A DNA stretch of 64,000 bases from Perognathus longimembris pacificus. Taxonomy: Eukaryota > Chordata > Mammalia > Rodentia > Heteromyidae. Positions 20,784-33,300 of the stretch are shown one piece after another. The position numbers were made by a program, and so were the translations under genes. The number at the start of each line of letters is the position of its first letter. Within the stretch, counting starts at the first letter, position 1. The stretch is taken from contig NC_063168.1 of the NCBI RefSeq assembly GCF_023159225.1, forward strand, positions 52,431,398-52,495,397, written 5' to 3'. The notes under the pieces are model-generated. The model was given only the letters and a program-made list of their open reading frames with translations, did not search any database and was not told the origin of the DNA.

Positions 20784-21012
20784 GGCCTTTTTCTTTTTCT
20801 TTTTCTTTTTTTCTTTTTGTGCCAGCCCTGGGCCTTGGACTCAGGGCCTGAGCTCTGTCCCTGGCTTCTCTTTGCTCAAGGCTAGCACTCTGCCATTTGA
20901 GCCACAGTGCCTCTTCTGGCCGTTTTCTATATATGTGGTACTGGGGAATTGAACCCAGGGCTTCACGTGTATGAGTCAAGCACTCTTGCCACTAGGCCAT
21001 ATTCCCAGCCCC
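20784..21012 (-). repeat. Family A SINE near exon 2
   Basis: Antisense with a ttttctttttc tail; ends about 108 bp before the exon 2 acceptor. Duplication cctaaactg(a/g)cc. Confidence 0.92.
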
Positions 21013-21120
21013 TAAACTGACCCTTTTAAAATCTGTAATTTATTTCTTTATGGAAGGTTTTATCCATAATTGAAAGACTGGCTGGTTTTAACTTGTCTAT
21101 ACTAATTTTTTCTCTTCCAG

Positions 21121-21350
21121 GGGAAAATGAGTTCTTCAGTAAAAAGAAAAGGCAAACCAGGCAAAGGAGGCGGAAAAGGATCTTCAAGAGGAGGAAGAGG
21201 AAGCAGGGGTCACGCCAATAAATCTTCTGGGGGTGGCGGTGGCAGCAGTGGTGGTGGCGGCGGCGGTGGTGGCAATAGAAAGGCCTCAAGTCGACTCTGG
21301 GATGATGGCGATGACTTTTGTATCTTCAGTGAATCAAAGCGCCCATCCAG
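21121..21350 (+). CDS. DHX57: DHX57 exon 2 (start codon; Gly-rich N-terminus)
   Basis: Acceptor ctcttccag, ATG at 21127, donor CCAG|gtcatt. It encodes [18 protein letters not shown] and so on. It includes five and then eight consecutive glycines written as a GGT/GGC run, and ends in the conserved acidic [12 protein letters not shown] stretch. Ends in phase 2 (AG of Arg75). Confidence 0.95.
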
Positions 21351-24300
21351 GTCATTATACTCTTTAGATGTTTAGATATGGAACAGGGACAAGAGTTGGC
21401 AGGATAGGGGGGTGTAGAAGGTCAAACAAGGCATGATGGAAAATCACAATATCCCTCACCCATAGATTGAAATCTGAAGTTAACTAATTTCTGTATGACA
21501 GTGTGAACTGAGTGTAATGCTGTTTTTGAGTCCAATGTTAATGGGGAAGTAATTACTGGAAAATATAAAAGTGATGAAAATTAATGTTTTAACTATTCTG
21601 GAGGTACCACACGTTGATATTAAAACCAAACTATCAAAGGCAGTCTTAGCTGGACACCAGTGGCTCACACCTATAATCCTAGCTACTCGGGAAGCTGAGA
21701 TCTTCGGATCGCTATACATAGCCAGCCCAGGCAGGAAAGTCTGTAAGACTCTTCTCTCTAGCAAAAAGCCTGGAGTGGAACTGTGGCTCAAGTGGTAAAG
21801 TACCAGCCTTGAGTGAAAAAAACTAAAGGATAATGCTGAGGTCCTGAGTTAAAGCCAAAAAAAAAAAAGGAAAGGTAACCCTAGTTCTGTTACATATTTT
21901 CCAGCTACATCAGCCGTAAAATTTGATGAATTTTATATAGTGATCAGTAACAGAGGTCATATCTAACCTGTCATATTCAACATTTAACTAGTTTATGGAC
22001 TATGAGGATTTTAATTCTAATGAGTATTTCATGATAGAAAAGATTTTAGTATATATTAAGTATAAACATAATATGCTTAGTGTCTCTCAAACTTCATTGT
22101 GAAAGTTGGAGAGACATCTTCAGAAGCATGTGTAAAGTGCACACACACAGGAATAACTCAGCTATACATTAGACATGAATATCGATGCTAGAACTTACTG
22201 CATCTTAAATGTATTAAATGGATTCAACTATACACATTTTAAAAAGAAAAAAAATCCAGATAGCATTAAGAGGTTTAAGCCTGCCACTCATTGAATGTGG
22301 GCCCCAGCATGAACAGATTATGGGGAGAGAAATCTGTTACTCTCTTGGTTAGTCTCTGTGTCTAAGAGCTTCTTGTCATTTAAGTCTCTTGCTGAAGTGA
22401 GTATGTTGCTGTAGTGTTTAGATATTTTCTTAATACATGGTCCCTAAAATGACCAAATACTTCATCTTATATTCAACCAGAGAAGCAACATGTTTTTCCA
22501 TTTTCTGATAAAATGGATCATAAAGATATTCTGTGTGACACAAATTTTAAGGAATATTTCAAACTTTGTTTTCACCTTATCTGCTGGCTTAAGACCTAAC
22601 CTCTGAATTTAGTGTGTCTATCACGTTTCCAAATGTAAATGTTATAGGCTCTTACAGTTGTAAATATTCAACCACTCAGCACATATTTACCAAGTAGCTA
22701 ATGCGCACAGGGTAATGATTTAAGGACTAGAATTACAACAATGAATATTATAGTTATCTTCATGAAAGAATATTTAAAGTAGAAAGATCATAAATATATA
22801 TCAAGCAAGAAGTGCTATGAAGAAAAATAAAGGCAGGTAGAATGCATTAAGATACTACAAAAGAGTGGCTATTTTATGCAGCAACTTCTCTTGAAAAGTG
22901 ACAAATAAGCATAAGAAGAAAGTGAAGGACTAAACCAGGAAGCTATACATCTAAGTGAAAATCACTCAGAGGGAAAAGCAAGCCCAGAGTGAAGGCAGAA
23001 GAATGCTTAGAAGGTTCATGAAATGGCAAAGAAACCATGTGGCCAGAGGAAGTAGATAGGAAGTGCTATGACATCAGACAGGCTAGACTGAATAGGACAT
23101 TGTGGGTCATTTTGAGGACGTTGGTCTTTGGTCTGTATAAGATGGAAAGCCACTGGAGGATTTGAGGCAGGATGGATGACATCGGTCACTCTGGCCACAG
23201 TTGCTGCTACTTAATATATATCCTTTATACAAATAAGAAAACGGTGTGGGCTGGGAATGTGGCTTAGTGGTAGAGTTCTTGTCTAGCATGCATGAAGCCC
23301 TGTGTTCAATTCCTCAGTTCCACATAAGCAGAAAGAAAAAGGAAAGAAAGAAAATGGTGGGCTGGAGATATGACCTAGTAGCAAGAGTGCTTGCCTCTTA
23401 TGCATGAAGTCCTGGCTTCAATTCCCCAGCACCACATATACAGAAAACAGCCAGAAGTGGCGCTGTGGCTCAAGTGGCAGAGTGCTAGTCTTGAGCAAAA
23501 AGAAGCCAGGGACAGTGCTCAGGTGCTGAGTCCAAGGCCCAGGACTGGCCAAAAGAAAAGAAAGAAAATGGTGGCAGTAACAGTCCCACCCCAGGATAAA
23601 GGGGACAAGTGGAAATAAACTGGAACAAGGGGGTTAAAGAAATTGGGATATAGTATCCAAATAGTGTCTCAACCAATAAAAAGCTGGGTTTGTTGGCACA
23701 TACCTGTCATCCCAGCAATGATAGTCCAGGCCAGCCTGAGCATAAATGCAAGACTCTTTATAAAATAATAAAAACAAAAACATGAAGCCCTGGGTTCGGT
23801 TCCCCAGCATCACATATATAGAAAACAGCCAGAAGTGGCGCTGTGGTTCAAGTGGCAAAGTACTAGCCTTGAGCAAAGAGAAGCCAGGGACAGTGCTCGG
23901 GCCGAGCCCAAGGCCCAGGACTGACAAAAACAAAAACAACAAAAAATAAAAAAAAATTTTAGAAGGGTAGGGATATGGCTCAAGAGCATGTGGCCCTGAG
24001 TTCAAACTCCAGTACCATCAGTACACATATACATAGGTACATTCATGCAAACATACATGTATATTTTAAATAGGACCTAGTAGTCACAAATACAAAGAAG
24101 TGAGATTGAATACCTGATATAAAATAAAATAAATTCTCTGTATAGCTTATTTCTTTTCAAAGCCCTGTAGTGAAGAGTTAATAATCACCAGTTTTTAGTT
24201 GTTTTTTATTAGTTGTGGGGCTTGAACTCTGGGCTTGAGTGCCGTTACTAAGCTCATCAGCTCAAAGCTAGCATTCTACCACTTGAGCCACTGTGCCACG

Positions 24301-27300
24301 TAAGGTTTTCTGGTGGTTAATTGGAACTAAAAGTCTCACGGACTTTCCTGCCAGGCCCAGCTTTGAACCATAACCCTCAGATCTCAGCCTCCTGAGTAGC
24401 TAGGATTATAGGCATGAACTACTAATAATGGTACCCAGCCATTGTTAACATTTTTAAAGGAATTTTTGAGTTAATGAAGCCAAATTTAATGATTAAGAAT
24501 TTGATCATTTTCCCCCCAACAGTTCTGATATAACAGAATGTGATCAATACTGTGGGAAATGAAGACTGTTTATGTTCATCACCATCTTTTGCAAATATTT
24601 AACAATCTAGTTTGTGTTGGCAATATCTGAGAATTCTGAGGCAAGCATAAAAGTTCTGATGACATTAAGTGATTTCAGTCTTGTGTCCCTTCCAGACCAA
24701 GCAGCAGTAGCACAAACAAAGGAGAAACACGCCCTAAGTGGAAGCCCAAAGCCAAAGTGGCCCTTCAAACCCTGCAAATGACCTCTGAGAATCAAGAGAA
24801 AGTGAAAGCTCTTCTGAGAGACCTGCAAGAACAAGATGCAGATGCTGGATCTGAGTAAATTCTTTTATTTGAGTAAATTATTATATTGAGGAAGTCATTT
24901 GACAGTGTGAAATCCCAGGATATCTTTGGAATGTTGTATTAACACAGATTCTGTGATGGGCATATAATTAGTTGAAAGTGAGCCAAGAGAAATACAAGAA
25001 TAATGATGCAGCCATAGTGTTAGAGTGAGTTTGTTTGGGGCAATAATACAGATGGCCTTTTTATCTTTGTTTTCCAGGACAGTACTAACACGGATTTAGT
25101 AGTTGCTTTAATGATAAACCTTTCAACTCAAACGTTGAAATTAACAAGTAGAAATGTTGTTCTAGGACCAAGTATTGAGTGGATGAGATGAATGTAAAGA
25201 TGACACTTGTCATGACTGTCTGCCTCAGTGAGGTAGATTTCATCCTTAAGTCACTTCCTCTCCTTTCTGCAATGCATTTGGCTCTCTTGTGCTATAATTT
25301 CTGTTGGAGAAAATTGACTTTCCGTTTGCTGGAATTAATGGATGGTTAGTCTTGAACAGACAAATTTCTGTCCTATCTACAATCTTTTATTTGTCTTAGA
25401 TTTAGGAAAAGGGATAAAACAGTAAAGAAATAGAGAAGTTAGAAGCATAGCTCAGTTGGTACAGTGCTAGCCAGTGAATAGAAGCATCAGGTACCAAGTT
25501 CAAATCCCAGTTTCTGACTTTAAAAAAAAGAAAATTAAAAAATAGAGACAGCATTTATGAATGAGAAGAGAGAGAGGACAGCCAAGGTTTCTGTAAGGGA
25601 ACACAAGCTCTGGGCTCAGATCACCTTGCGTAAAGTCTCTAATTGCTCCTTATGTAACTCTACTGAAATCATTTCTAAATTTCAGTTGAAACTTGAGTTG
25701 AAAAACAGGGATTTCAGTAATATCTTGCAGTGTTACTAGGAATGTTAGTATATAAAAGGGTTGGTAGAGAGGCTCAAATTGTAGAACAGCTGTTTAAAAA
25801 GTGTGAGGTCCTAAGTTCAGATCCCAGTGCTGGGCTGGGAATGTGGCTTAGTGGTAGAGTGCTTGTCTAGCATGCATGAAGCCCTGGGTTCGATTCCTCA
25901 GTACTACATAATCAGAAAAGGCCAAAGTGGTGCTGTGGCTCAGGTGGTAGAGCACTAGCCTTGAGCACACAGAGGCTCAGGGACAGTGCTCAGGCCCTGA
26001 GTTCAAGTCCCTGGCAAAAAAATACATATGGCAGCTGAAGGACAGATCCTCTTTCTCTGGCTTCTTGAAATACATTCTTAGACCCTTGCTAAGTTTTTCT
26101 CTGAACTAGGTAGAGGTGACTGACTGTCTTCTACATGAAAATTTGCCTTTGCTAGTAGAGTTATTTCTGGGGAAGAGGAAGATGATGAGCCTGATTGCTG
26201 TGATGAGGAGCAGTACTGGCCAGCTGGACAAGAACCATCCCTTGTTCCTGACTGTGATCCTTGGGAATATACTGATGTAGGCCCAGTAGAGCCTCATATT
26301 CCAGAAGTTACAGTCTCACCATTTGCAATGCAAAAACTTTCCAGGTGATTGCTTTTATTATTTCTGAGCATTATGGGAGAATTCAACTGAAGCATTATTT
26401 TATTATATGTTTTCCAGTCGTCTGTACCCACTATTCTTGTAAACCAAGGGAATTAGTATTATCGGAGATTCCTTTTCAAAGTGCATGTCTTAACCTGTAT
26501 ATAGTCACAGCATCATGTCACTATTTAAATGAATCTTAACTTCAGTAATGCTGTAATACTTAGGTGTTGTTTCTGCCATGGTTTGCCCTCGGCAGGTACG
26601 GCTTCCACATGGAACGCTGTCAAGCAGCCCTGAGGATCTGTGATGGTGATTTGGGGACAGCACTAGAACTTCTCCTCACTCAGTGTTTTTCAGAGACATT
26701 TGGAAAAAGGACAAGGATCTCTGAGGCAGCCAACCGTGTGAGCTTGGAGGAGTGTGAGGAGCAGCGGCAGGAAGAGGCACTTGCTCTCAGGTCTATCTGT
26801 GGAGAAAAATTTATAGAGAGAATTCAGAACAGAGTCTGGACCATTGGATTGGAACTAGAGTATCTGACCAGTAAATTCTGCAAATCCAAGCAAAAGGAAA
26901 GTGCCAAAAATGTACAAGACACTTCACTGGAAACCTGTAAATTTTATCTCAAAGGAAATTGTAAATTTGGATCAAGATGCAAATTCAAGCATGAAGTGCC
27001 CCCAAACCAAATCGTTGGAAGAGCAGAGCAAGTTGTAGATGATTCTCATCTAAATGCTAATGAAGATACAACTTTTTTATATGAGCTTGAAGTCCGTTTT
27101 TCTAAAGAGCACAAATACCCCTACCAGGCTCCTCTTGTAGCATTTTATTCCACCAATGAGCATCTACCTCTGCCTTGTCGTTTACATATTTCTGAGTTCC
27201 TTTATGGCAAAGCCTTGACGTGCGCCAAAACTTCAGAACCTGTTGTATATTCTTTGATAACTCTTTTAGAGGAGGAGTCAGAAATTGTCAAGTTACTAAC

Positions 27301-30300
27301 AAATACTCATCATAAGTATAGTGTCCCTCCTGTGAACTTTGCACCAGTGTCCAGTGGGACCAGGATAAGTAATTCTGCCCGTCATAAACCAGTGATTCCA
27401 AATAATTCTTTTGTTTCAAATCAGAGTTCAGAAGGTATGTAAAGTGTTGATCATTTTGGTGGGGGGAAGCCAGAAGGAGGAATTAAGAATGATGGATTTA
27501 GAAGTCAGAACTTCTGAGACTAGTCTAGGAGCTACAAGTGATACTGAGTGAATTATTCAGTCCCATGGGCAAGAGGGACAAGAATCCCCTGAACTGTTGT
27601 TATTCTACCTGACTCATCCTAATTATGTCACTCTGCTTAGATTCCCTGAACTGAAAGTGGGTGGTGTTGCTGAAGTATATTTTAATGATCTAGAATCTGA
27701 GGGTTGGAAAGACCTGTAAGGTACTTCTCAGAAAGTCTGTTTCATCTAATTTATTTGGTTTCAATTACTTATTGTACTGTATATTTATACTCTGCCTTTA
27801 ATATACTCAGTAGCCAAAATTCCTCAGACTAGGGTTTTATTCTTTTTTTTTTTTTTGGCCAGTCCTGGGCCTTGGACTCAGGGCCTGAGCACTGTCCCTG
27901 GCTTCCTTTTGCTCAAGGCTAGCACTCTGCCACTTGAGCCACAGCGCCACTTCTGGCCGTTTTCTGTATATGTGGTGCTGGGGAATTGAACCCAGGGCCT
28001 CATGTATACGAGGCAAGCTCTCTTGCCACTAGGCCATATCCCTAGCCCCTAGGGTTTTATTCTTGAATCTCTAAGTTCTTTTTTCTTTATCCGTGTGTGC
28101 GCGCATGCATATGCGCACGCTGGTAGTAGTGCTTGAACTGGGCCTTGAGTCTTTGCTTAGCTTTTTTGCTCAAGGCTAGCCTTCTACCATTTGAGCCATA
28201 CCTCTACTCCAGCTTTTTGCTGGTTAATTGGAGGTGAATAATCTCATGGACTTTTCAGCCTGGGTTTGCTTTGAACTGAGATCCTCAGCTCTTAGCATCC
28301 CAAGTATCTAGGATTACAGGTAGTAGCGCCTAATGCCAGGCCTTAATCTCTGTATTATTTTTTTTCCCTCTAGATTAATTTTTTGCCAGTCCTGGGGCTT
28401 GAACAGCACCCTGGGCACTATCCCTGGCTTCTTTTTGCTCAAGGCTAGCACTCTAACACTTGAGCCACAGCAGTAATTCTGCTTTTTTGAGTAGTTTACT
28501 TGAGATAAGAGTCTCACTGACTTTCTTGCCCTGTCTGGTTTTGAACCACAATCCTCAGATCTCATCCTCCTGAGTAGGAACACAGGAGTGAGCCACTAGC
28601 CCCAGGCCTCTACATTCTTAAAGTCATACTTATGCAGGCTTCTGGCTTTGTCCAGGTCTGAGCTTGTCATGAAGATTCTTACGAGTAGGACTCCCCCCTC
28701 CCTTACAAAGGGGACCTCAAAATAAACCTTTTTAGCTTTCATCATAGAATTCACTCTTGCGTGTTGCCACCTTTCAGAAAAACACATTCTTGTCCTTTCA
28801 CAAAGGCTTCCTAGTGAACTTAGGTAGGGAGGGGCTGTGAGCTGAGCTGTGGGTGGGCGCTGGACAGTTGGCTGGATTCTTTACCAGCTGCCTGATGAAC
28901 TCTCACCTAGGAGCTCCCAGTATGTACGGCTCAAATGTGTTGAAAAATGCAAATGTGTATTTTTTAGAAATAGCTTTCTTGAAATCCATCCTTTTAAAGT
29001 GTATAATTCAGTGGGATTTTTTTTAAAAAAACTTATATTTCCAGAGTTGTGTAATCATGACTACTATCTAATTCCACCTCCCTCCTCATCCACCTCCCTC
29101 CTCAGCACCAAACATTTGTCTCTTCTAGTCTTGCTGTAGCTTTGCCTATTTTTTTTTTTTTTGCCAGTCCTGGGGCTTGAACTCAGGGCCTGAGCACTGT
29201 CCCTGGCTTCTTTTTGCTCATGGCTAGCACTCTACCACTTGAGCCACTTCTGGCTTTTTCTATATATGTGGTGCTGAGAATCGAACCCAAGGCTTCATGT
29301 ATACGAGGCAAGCACTCTACCACTAGGCCATATTCCCAGCCCTGGGTTGTTTTATTTTACTGAATTTGGGCGATATTTTCAAATAATTGGAACATTCAGT
29401 AATAATTCTTTGAATGTTAATTTATTTTATTTTATTTTCTTAGTCTGGTACTGGAGCTTGAACTCAGGGCCTTGTGCTTATCTGATTTTTTTTTTTTGCC
29501 AGTCCTGGGGCTTGGACATGGAGCCTGAGCACTGTCCCTGACTTCTTTTTGCTCAAGCTAGCACTCTACCTCTTGAACCACAGTGCTACTTGTGGCTTTT
29601 TCTATGTAGGTGGTGCTGAGGAATCAAACCCAAGGCTTCATGTATTTTTTTGTGCTCGGGGTTGGCACTCAGCCTCTTAAATCATACCTCCATTTCCAGC
29701 TTTTTTTTTTTTTCTTTTTTGCCAGTCCTTGGGCTTGAATTCAGGGCCTGAGTACTGGGTCCCTGGCTTCTTTTTGCTCAAGGCTAGCACTCTGCCTCTT
29801 GAGCCATAGCACCATGTTGGGCTTTTCTGTTTATGCGGTGCCGAGGAATCAAACCCAGTGCTTTGGGCATGTTAGGCAACCACTCTACCACTAAGCCACA
29901 TTCCCAGCCCCCATTTCCAGCTTTTTTGCTAATCAGAGACAAGTGTCTGGGAGATTTGTCTGCCTTAGCTGGCTTTGAATGAAGATTCTCAGATCTCAGC
30001 CTCTTGAGTAGCTAGGATTACAGATGTGAGCCCCTGGTCCCCACCTAATTTGTTTTGTTTTTAACTTAACAATACTTCTTATACTTGAGCAAAGCTTATT
30101 TGAAGGCACATTTTAAATTCTTGAGTAAGAGCAGTAGTAGTATTGAAATAAAAATCTGCTTTCTTCAAGCTTCAATCTTTTCTCCATTTTATGGTATTAC
30201 TTTGTTAGCTTTACCCCTTTGTTACTTTGTTACTCACCCCTTTTGTTAAAGAAATGGCAAACTGAAAGTGTTTTCTTCTGTTCCCTTCAAGTTGAAAAAG

Positions 30301-33300
30301 AATCAGAACTGGAGCAGGAAGCAGAGGAGGATGAAGGTCCCCCCTCAGTTGTAGTGGAGAATGAAAGCTATGTGAACCTTAAAAAAAAGATTTCTAGGAG
30401 ATATGACTGGCAGGCAAAGTCAGTACATGCTGAAAATGACAAAATCTGCAAGCAGTTTCGTATAAAACAGGTACTCGCCAATGTCTGCATGAAGGAATCA
30501 GGAATTTAGGAGGCTTTGGCTACCTTCTGTTTACTTTATGGTTCTCTTTCATCTTGAATGACTAACACCCCTTCCCCTTTTTCTTCCCCTTCCCTTTCCT
30601 TACTGTTCTTTCCTTTTGCCTTCCCTTTCCCCTTTCCCCCTTTCCCCCTTTCCTTTCCCCTAGCCCTTATATGCACAGCAAACTTGGGTGCATATGCTAA
30701 ATGATTCTGGAAAACCTCTCATCTGGTAAATATCTAATGTACATGTATTCCAAATATTCTCAGGATCATGTGACTTTTACACTGTTACAGAAAATCTGAT
30801 AAGTAGAAGGAAAAATTATACTGTGATTTAGAGAATCCTTGCCATAAAGCAGGGGGGGTGGGGAAATCAGGAGAGACTCATACCCCTTTCCAAAGGAGCA
30901 CAGGATAAATAATATACCCAAGATGATTACATGATAACATAGCTTCTAGCCAGATCTCTGGTTCCAAAGTCCATACTGTATTAACCTCATATGCATGAAG
31001 GCTTCTAAAAGAAACCGTAAGTGAACTGTGAGGGCACAGTTGAATGTAGGACAAAGCAAGTGATTTTTAAAAATTTTATTTCAACAGATACATAGTTGTA
31101 CTCATAAGATTCAGTGTAATATTTTAATACATATATATTATATAGTGATTAGCTGAAGGTGATTGGTATATCCATAACCTCAAACTTATCATTTCTTTGT
31201 GTTGGGAATATTCAAAGTACCTCTTTTTAGCCATTATAATTATCCTCAGCCATAGTTACTCTACTATGCTATAGAGCATTGGGAGTTATTACTCTTCCTT
31301 TCCAGCTGCCTTTTAGCCATTATAAAATGTGTAATTGTCATCAGCCATAGTTACTCTGTTATGCTATAGAGCATTGGGAGTTACTCTTCCTTTCCAGCAG
31401 TACCCCCATACTCCTTAACCATTCTTTCTCTTTCCCTTCCTCCCTGTGTAACTTTATCACACAATATAGTGTTTAGAATATCACTAGACATGAAATCTAA
31501 TTGCGTAGTTGTAATGACAATGCCAGAAAGAACCATTTGATTTGTGATTTAAGAAAAATCTGGGGGTTGGGAATATGGCTTAGTGGTAGAGTGCTTACCT
31601 CCCATACATGAAGCCCTGGGTTCGATTCCTTGGTACCACATATATAGAAAAAGCCAAAAGTGGTACTGTGGCTCAAGTAATAAAGTGTTATCCTTGAGCA
31701 AAAAGAAGCCAGGGACCATGCTCTGGCCCTAAGTTCAAGCCCCAAGACTGGCCAAAAAAAAGAAAGAAAGAAAGAAAAGAAAAATCCAAAATTGTGTATC
31801 TTCTAATCACCTTTGGAAATTTGTTTTTTTATTTATTTTGTTCCAATACTGGGAATTGAGCTCAGGGACCTTAGCTTTTTTGCTCAAGGCTGATACTCTA
31901 CCACTTGAACCATATGGCTCCACTTCTGGCTTTTTGTGGTTAACTGGAGATAAGTCTCATGGACTTTCCTGTCTTGCTAGTTTTGAACCATAATCTTCAA
32001 ATCCTAGCCTTCTGAGTAGTTGCTTTTAAATTTCAATTAATTGACTAAAACAAATAGTTTCCTGGTAACACTCCACTTTTCAACCCATATGTAGCTAGGA
32101 GTTACTCTTTTAGACAGCACAAGTGTGGAATATTACCTTGAATACAGAAAATTCTATTGGACAGTACTGGTAGAGTGCTTGTAAGGAAGAGCTTGAGAGT
32201 TGCTAAGCAAGAGAGGTTTATTTCATTTCCAAGATCTGTTTATTCAGATATGGGAAAATCAAACAGATTCTGCCACTTATCTCATTGATCGAGCAGCCAG
32301 CCTTCTCAATAAAGCCATCTGCATCCACTTTTGACAAATTTCTGCCATCTCTGTCTGAGAGCAAATTGTCAGAAAGCAGAAAGGATGCAAACTAACTTTG
32401 GGATTCTCTGAAAGCTAATGAAAAGCAACTAAACTGATGCATTCTCCTTGATTTTATTAGGCTTCTAGGCAGTTCCAGTCAATTCTGCAAGAAAGACAAT
32501 CACTCCCTGCTTGGGAAGAAAGAGAAACTATTCTGAAATTGCTGAGCAAGCACCAAGTGGTTGTCATAAGTGGTATGACGGGGTGAGAAAGTAATTTATT
32601 TCAAATAGAGTTTCTGTCCTACAAATATGACATCTATACTGATTACCATAGTCAGATCCAATTTATAGAACATAAAACAAAAACCAGAAATTCATCTAGG
32701 AATTTATAGACTTGTATCCTGCTACTTTGAAACAATTTTAAGGCAAATGATCCAGCTACAGACTGTGACAGGCCCATTTTTAAATTTAAATCACCATTCT
32801 AGAACACTTAGCTTCAAATATTTTCATGTTACAAATTTATTCTAATTTATCAAAGTTCTTTTTTGCTCTTAAGAATAAGAAGGTTCATTTTTTACCTGTT
32901 TCACACTTGGTGTGATATGCAAACTTATTTAGCAGGGCATGTTGCAGGCTTAATTTCTTTATTCAAGAGTACACAATTAGGGCTGGGGATATGGCCTAGT
33001 GGCAAGAGTGCTTGCCCCATATACATGAGGCCCTGGGTTCAATTCCCCAGCACCACATATATAGAAAATGGCCAGAAGTGGCGCTGTGACTCAAATGGCA
33101 GAGTGCTAGCCTTGAGCAAAAAGAAGCCAGGGACAGTGCTCAGGCCCTGAGTCCAAGCCCCAGGACTGGCCAAAAAAAAAAAAAAAGAGTACACAATTAG
33201 GGGGCTGGGGGCTGGGAATATGGCCTAGTAGCAAGAGTGCTTGCCTCGTATAGATGAAGCCCTGGGTTCGATTCCCCAGCACCACATATATAGAAAACGG

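Larger units (their letters stand above)
16835..21120 (+). other. DHX57 intron 1
   Basis: Begins in the CpG island. The remainder is AT-rich with the SINEs listed below. The unique stretches 17170-17590 and 18510-18960 hold no recognised feature. Confidence 0.8.
21351..24695 (+). other. DHX57 intron 2
   Basis: Holds SINEs and an ancient repeat (separate entries). The unique stretches 21880-22690 and 24450-24690 contain nothing recognisable. Confidence 0.8.
27435..30291 (+). other. DHX57 intron 5
   Basis: 27435-27840 unique. The rest is almost all SINE, plus an old repeat at 28960-29145. Confidence 0.8.
30471..32460 (+). other. DHX57 intron 6
   Basis: Contains a CCCCTTT-rich pyrimidine tract at 30568-30660, an old L1 piece and two SINEs; 32030-32460 is unique. 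Confidence 0.8.

Noticed and set aside
21026..21289. His/Cys-rich minus-strand frame opposite DHX57 exon 2
   Set aside because: It is the antisense shadow of the Gly-rich coding run.
26564..26595. Upstream ATG in frame with exon 5 as an alternative protein start
   Set aside because: It lies in the intron before the exon 5 acceptor; phase and human homology support splicing from exon 4 instead.
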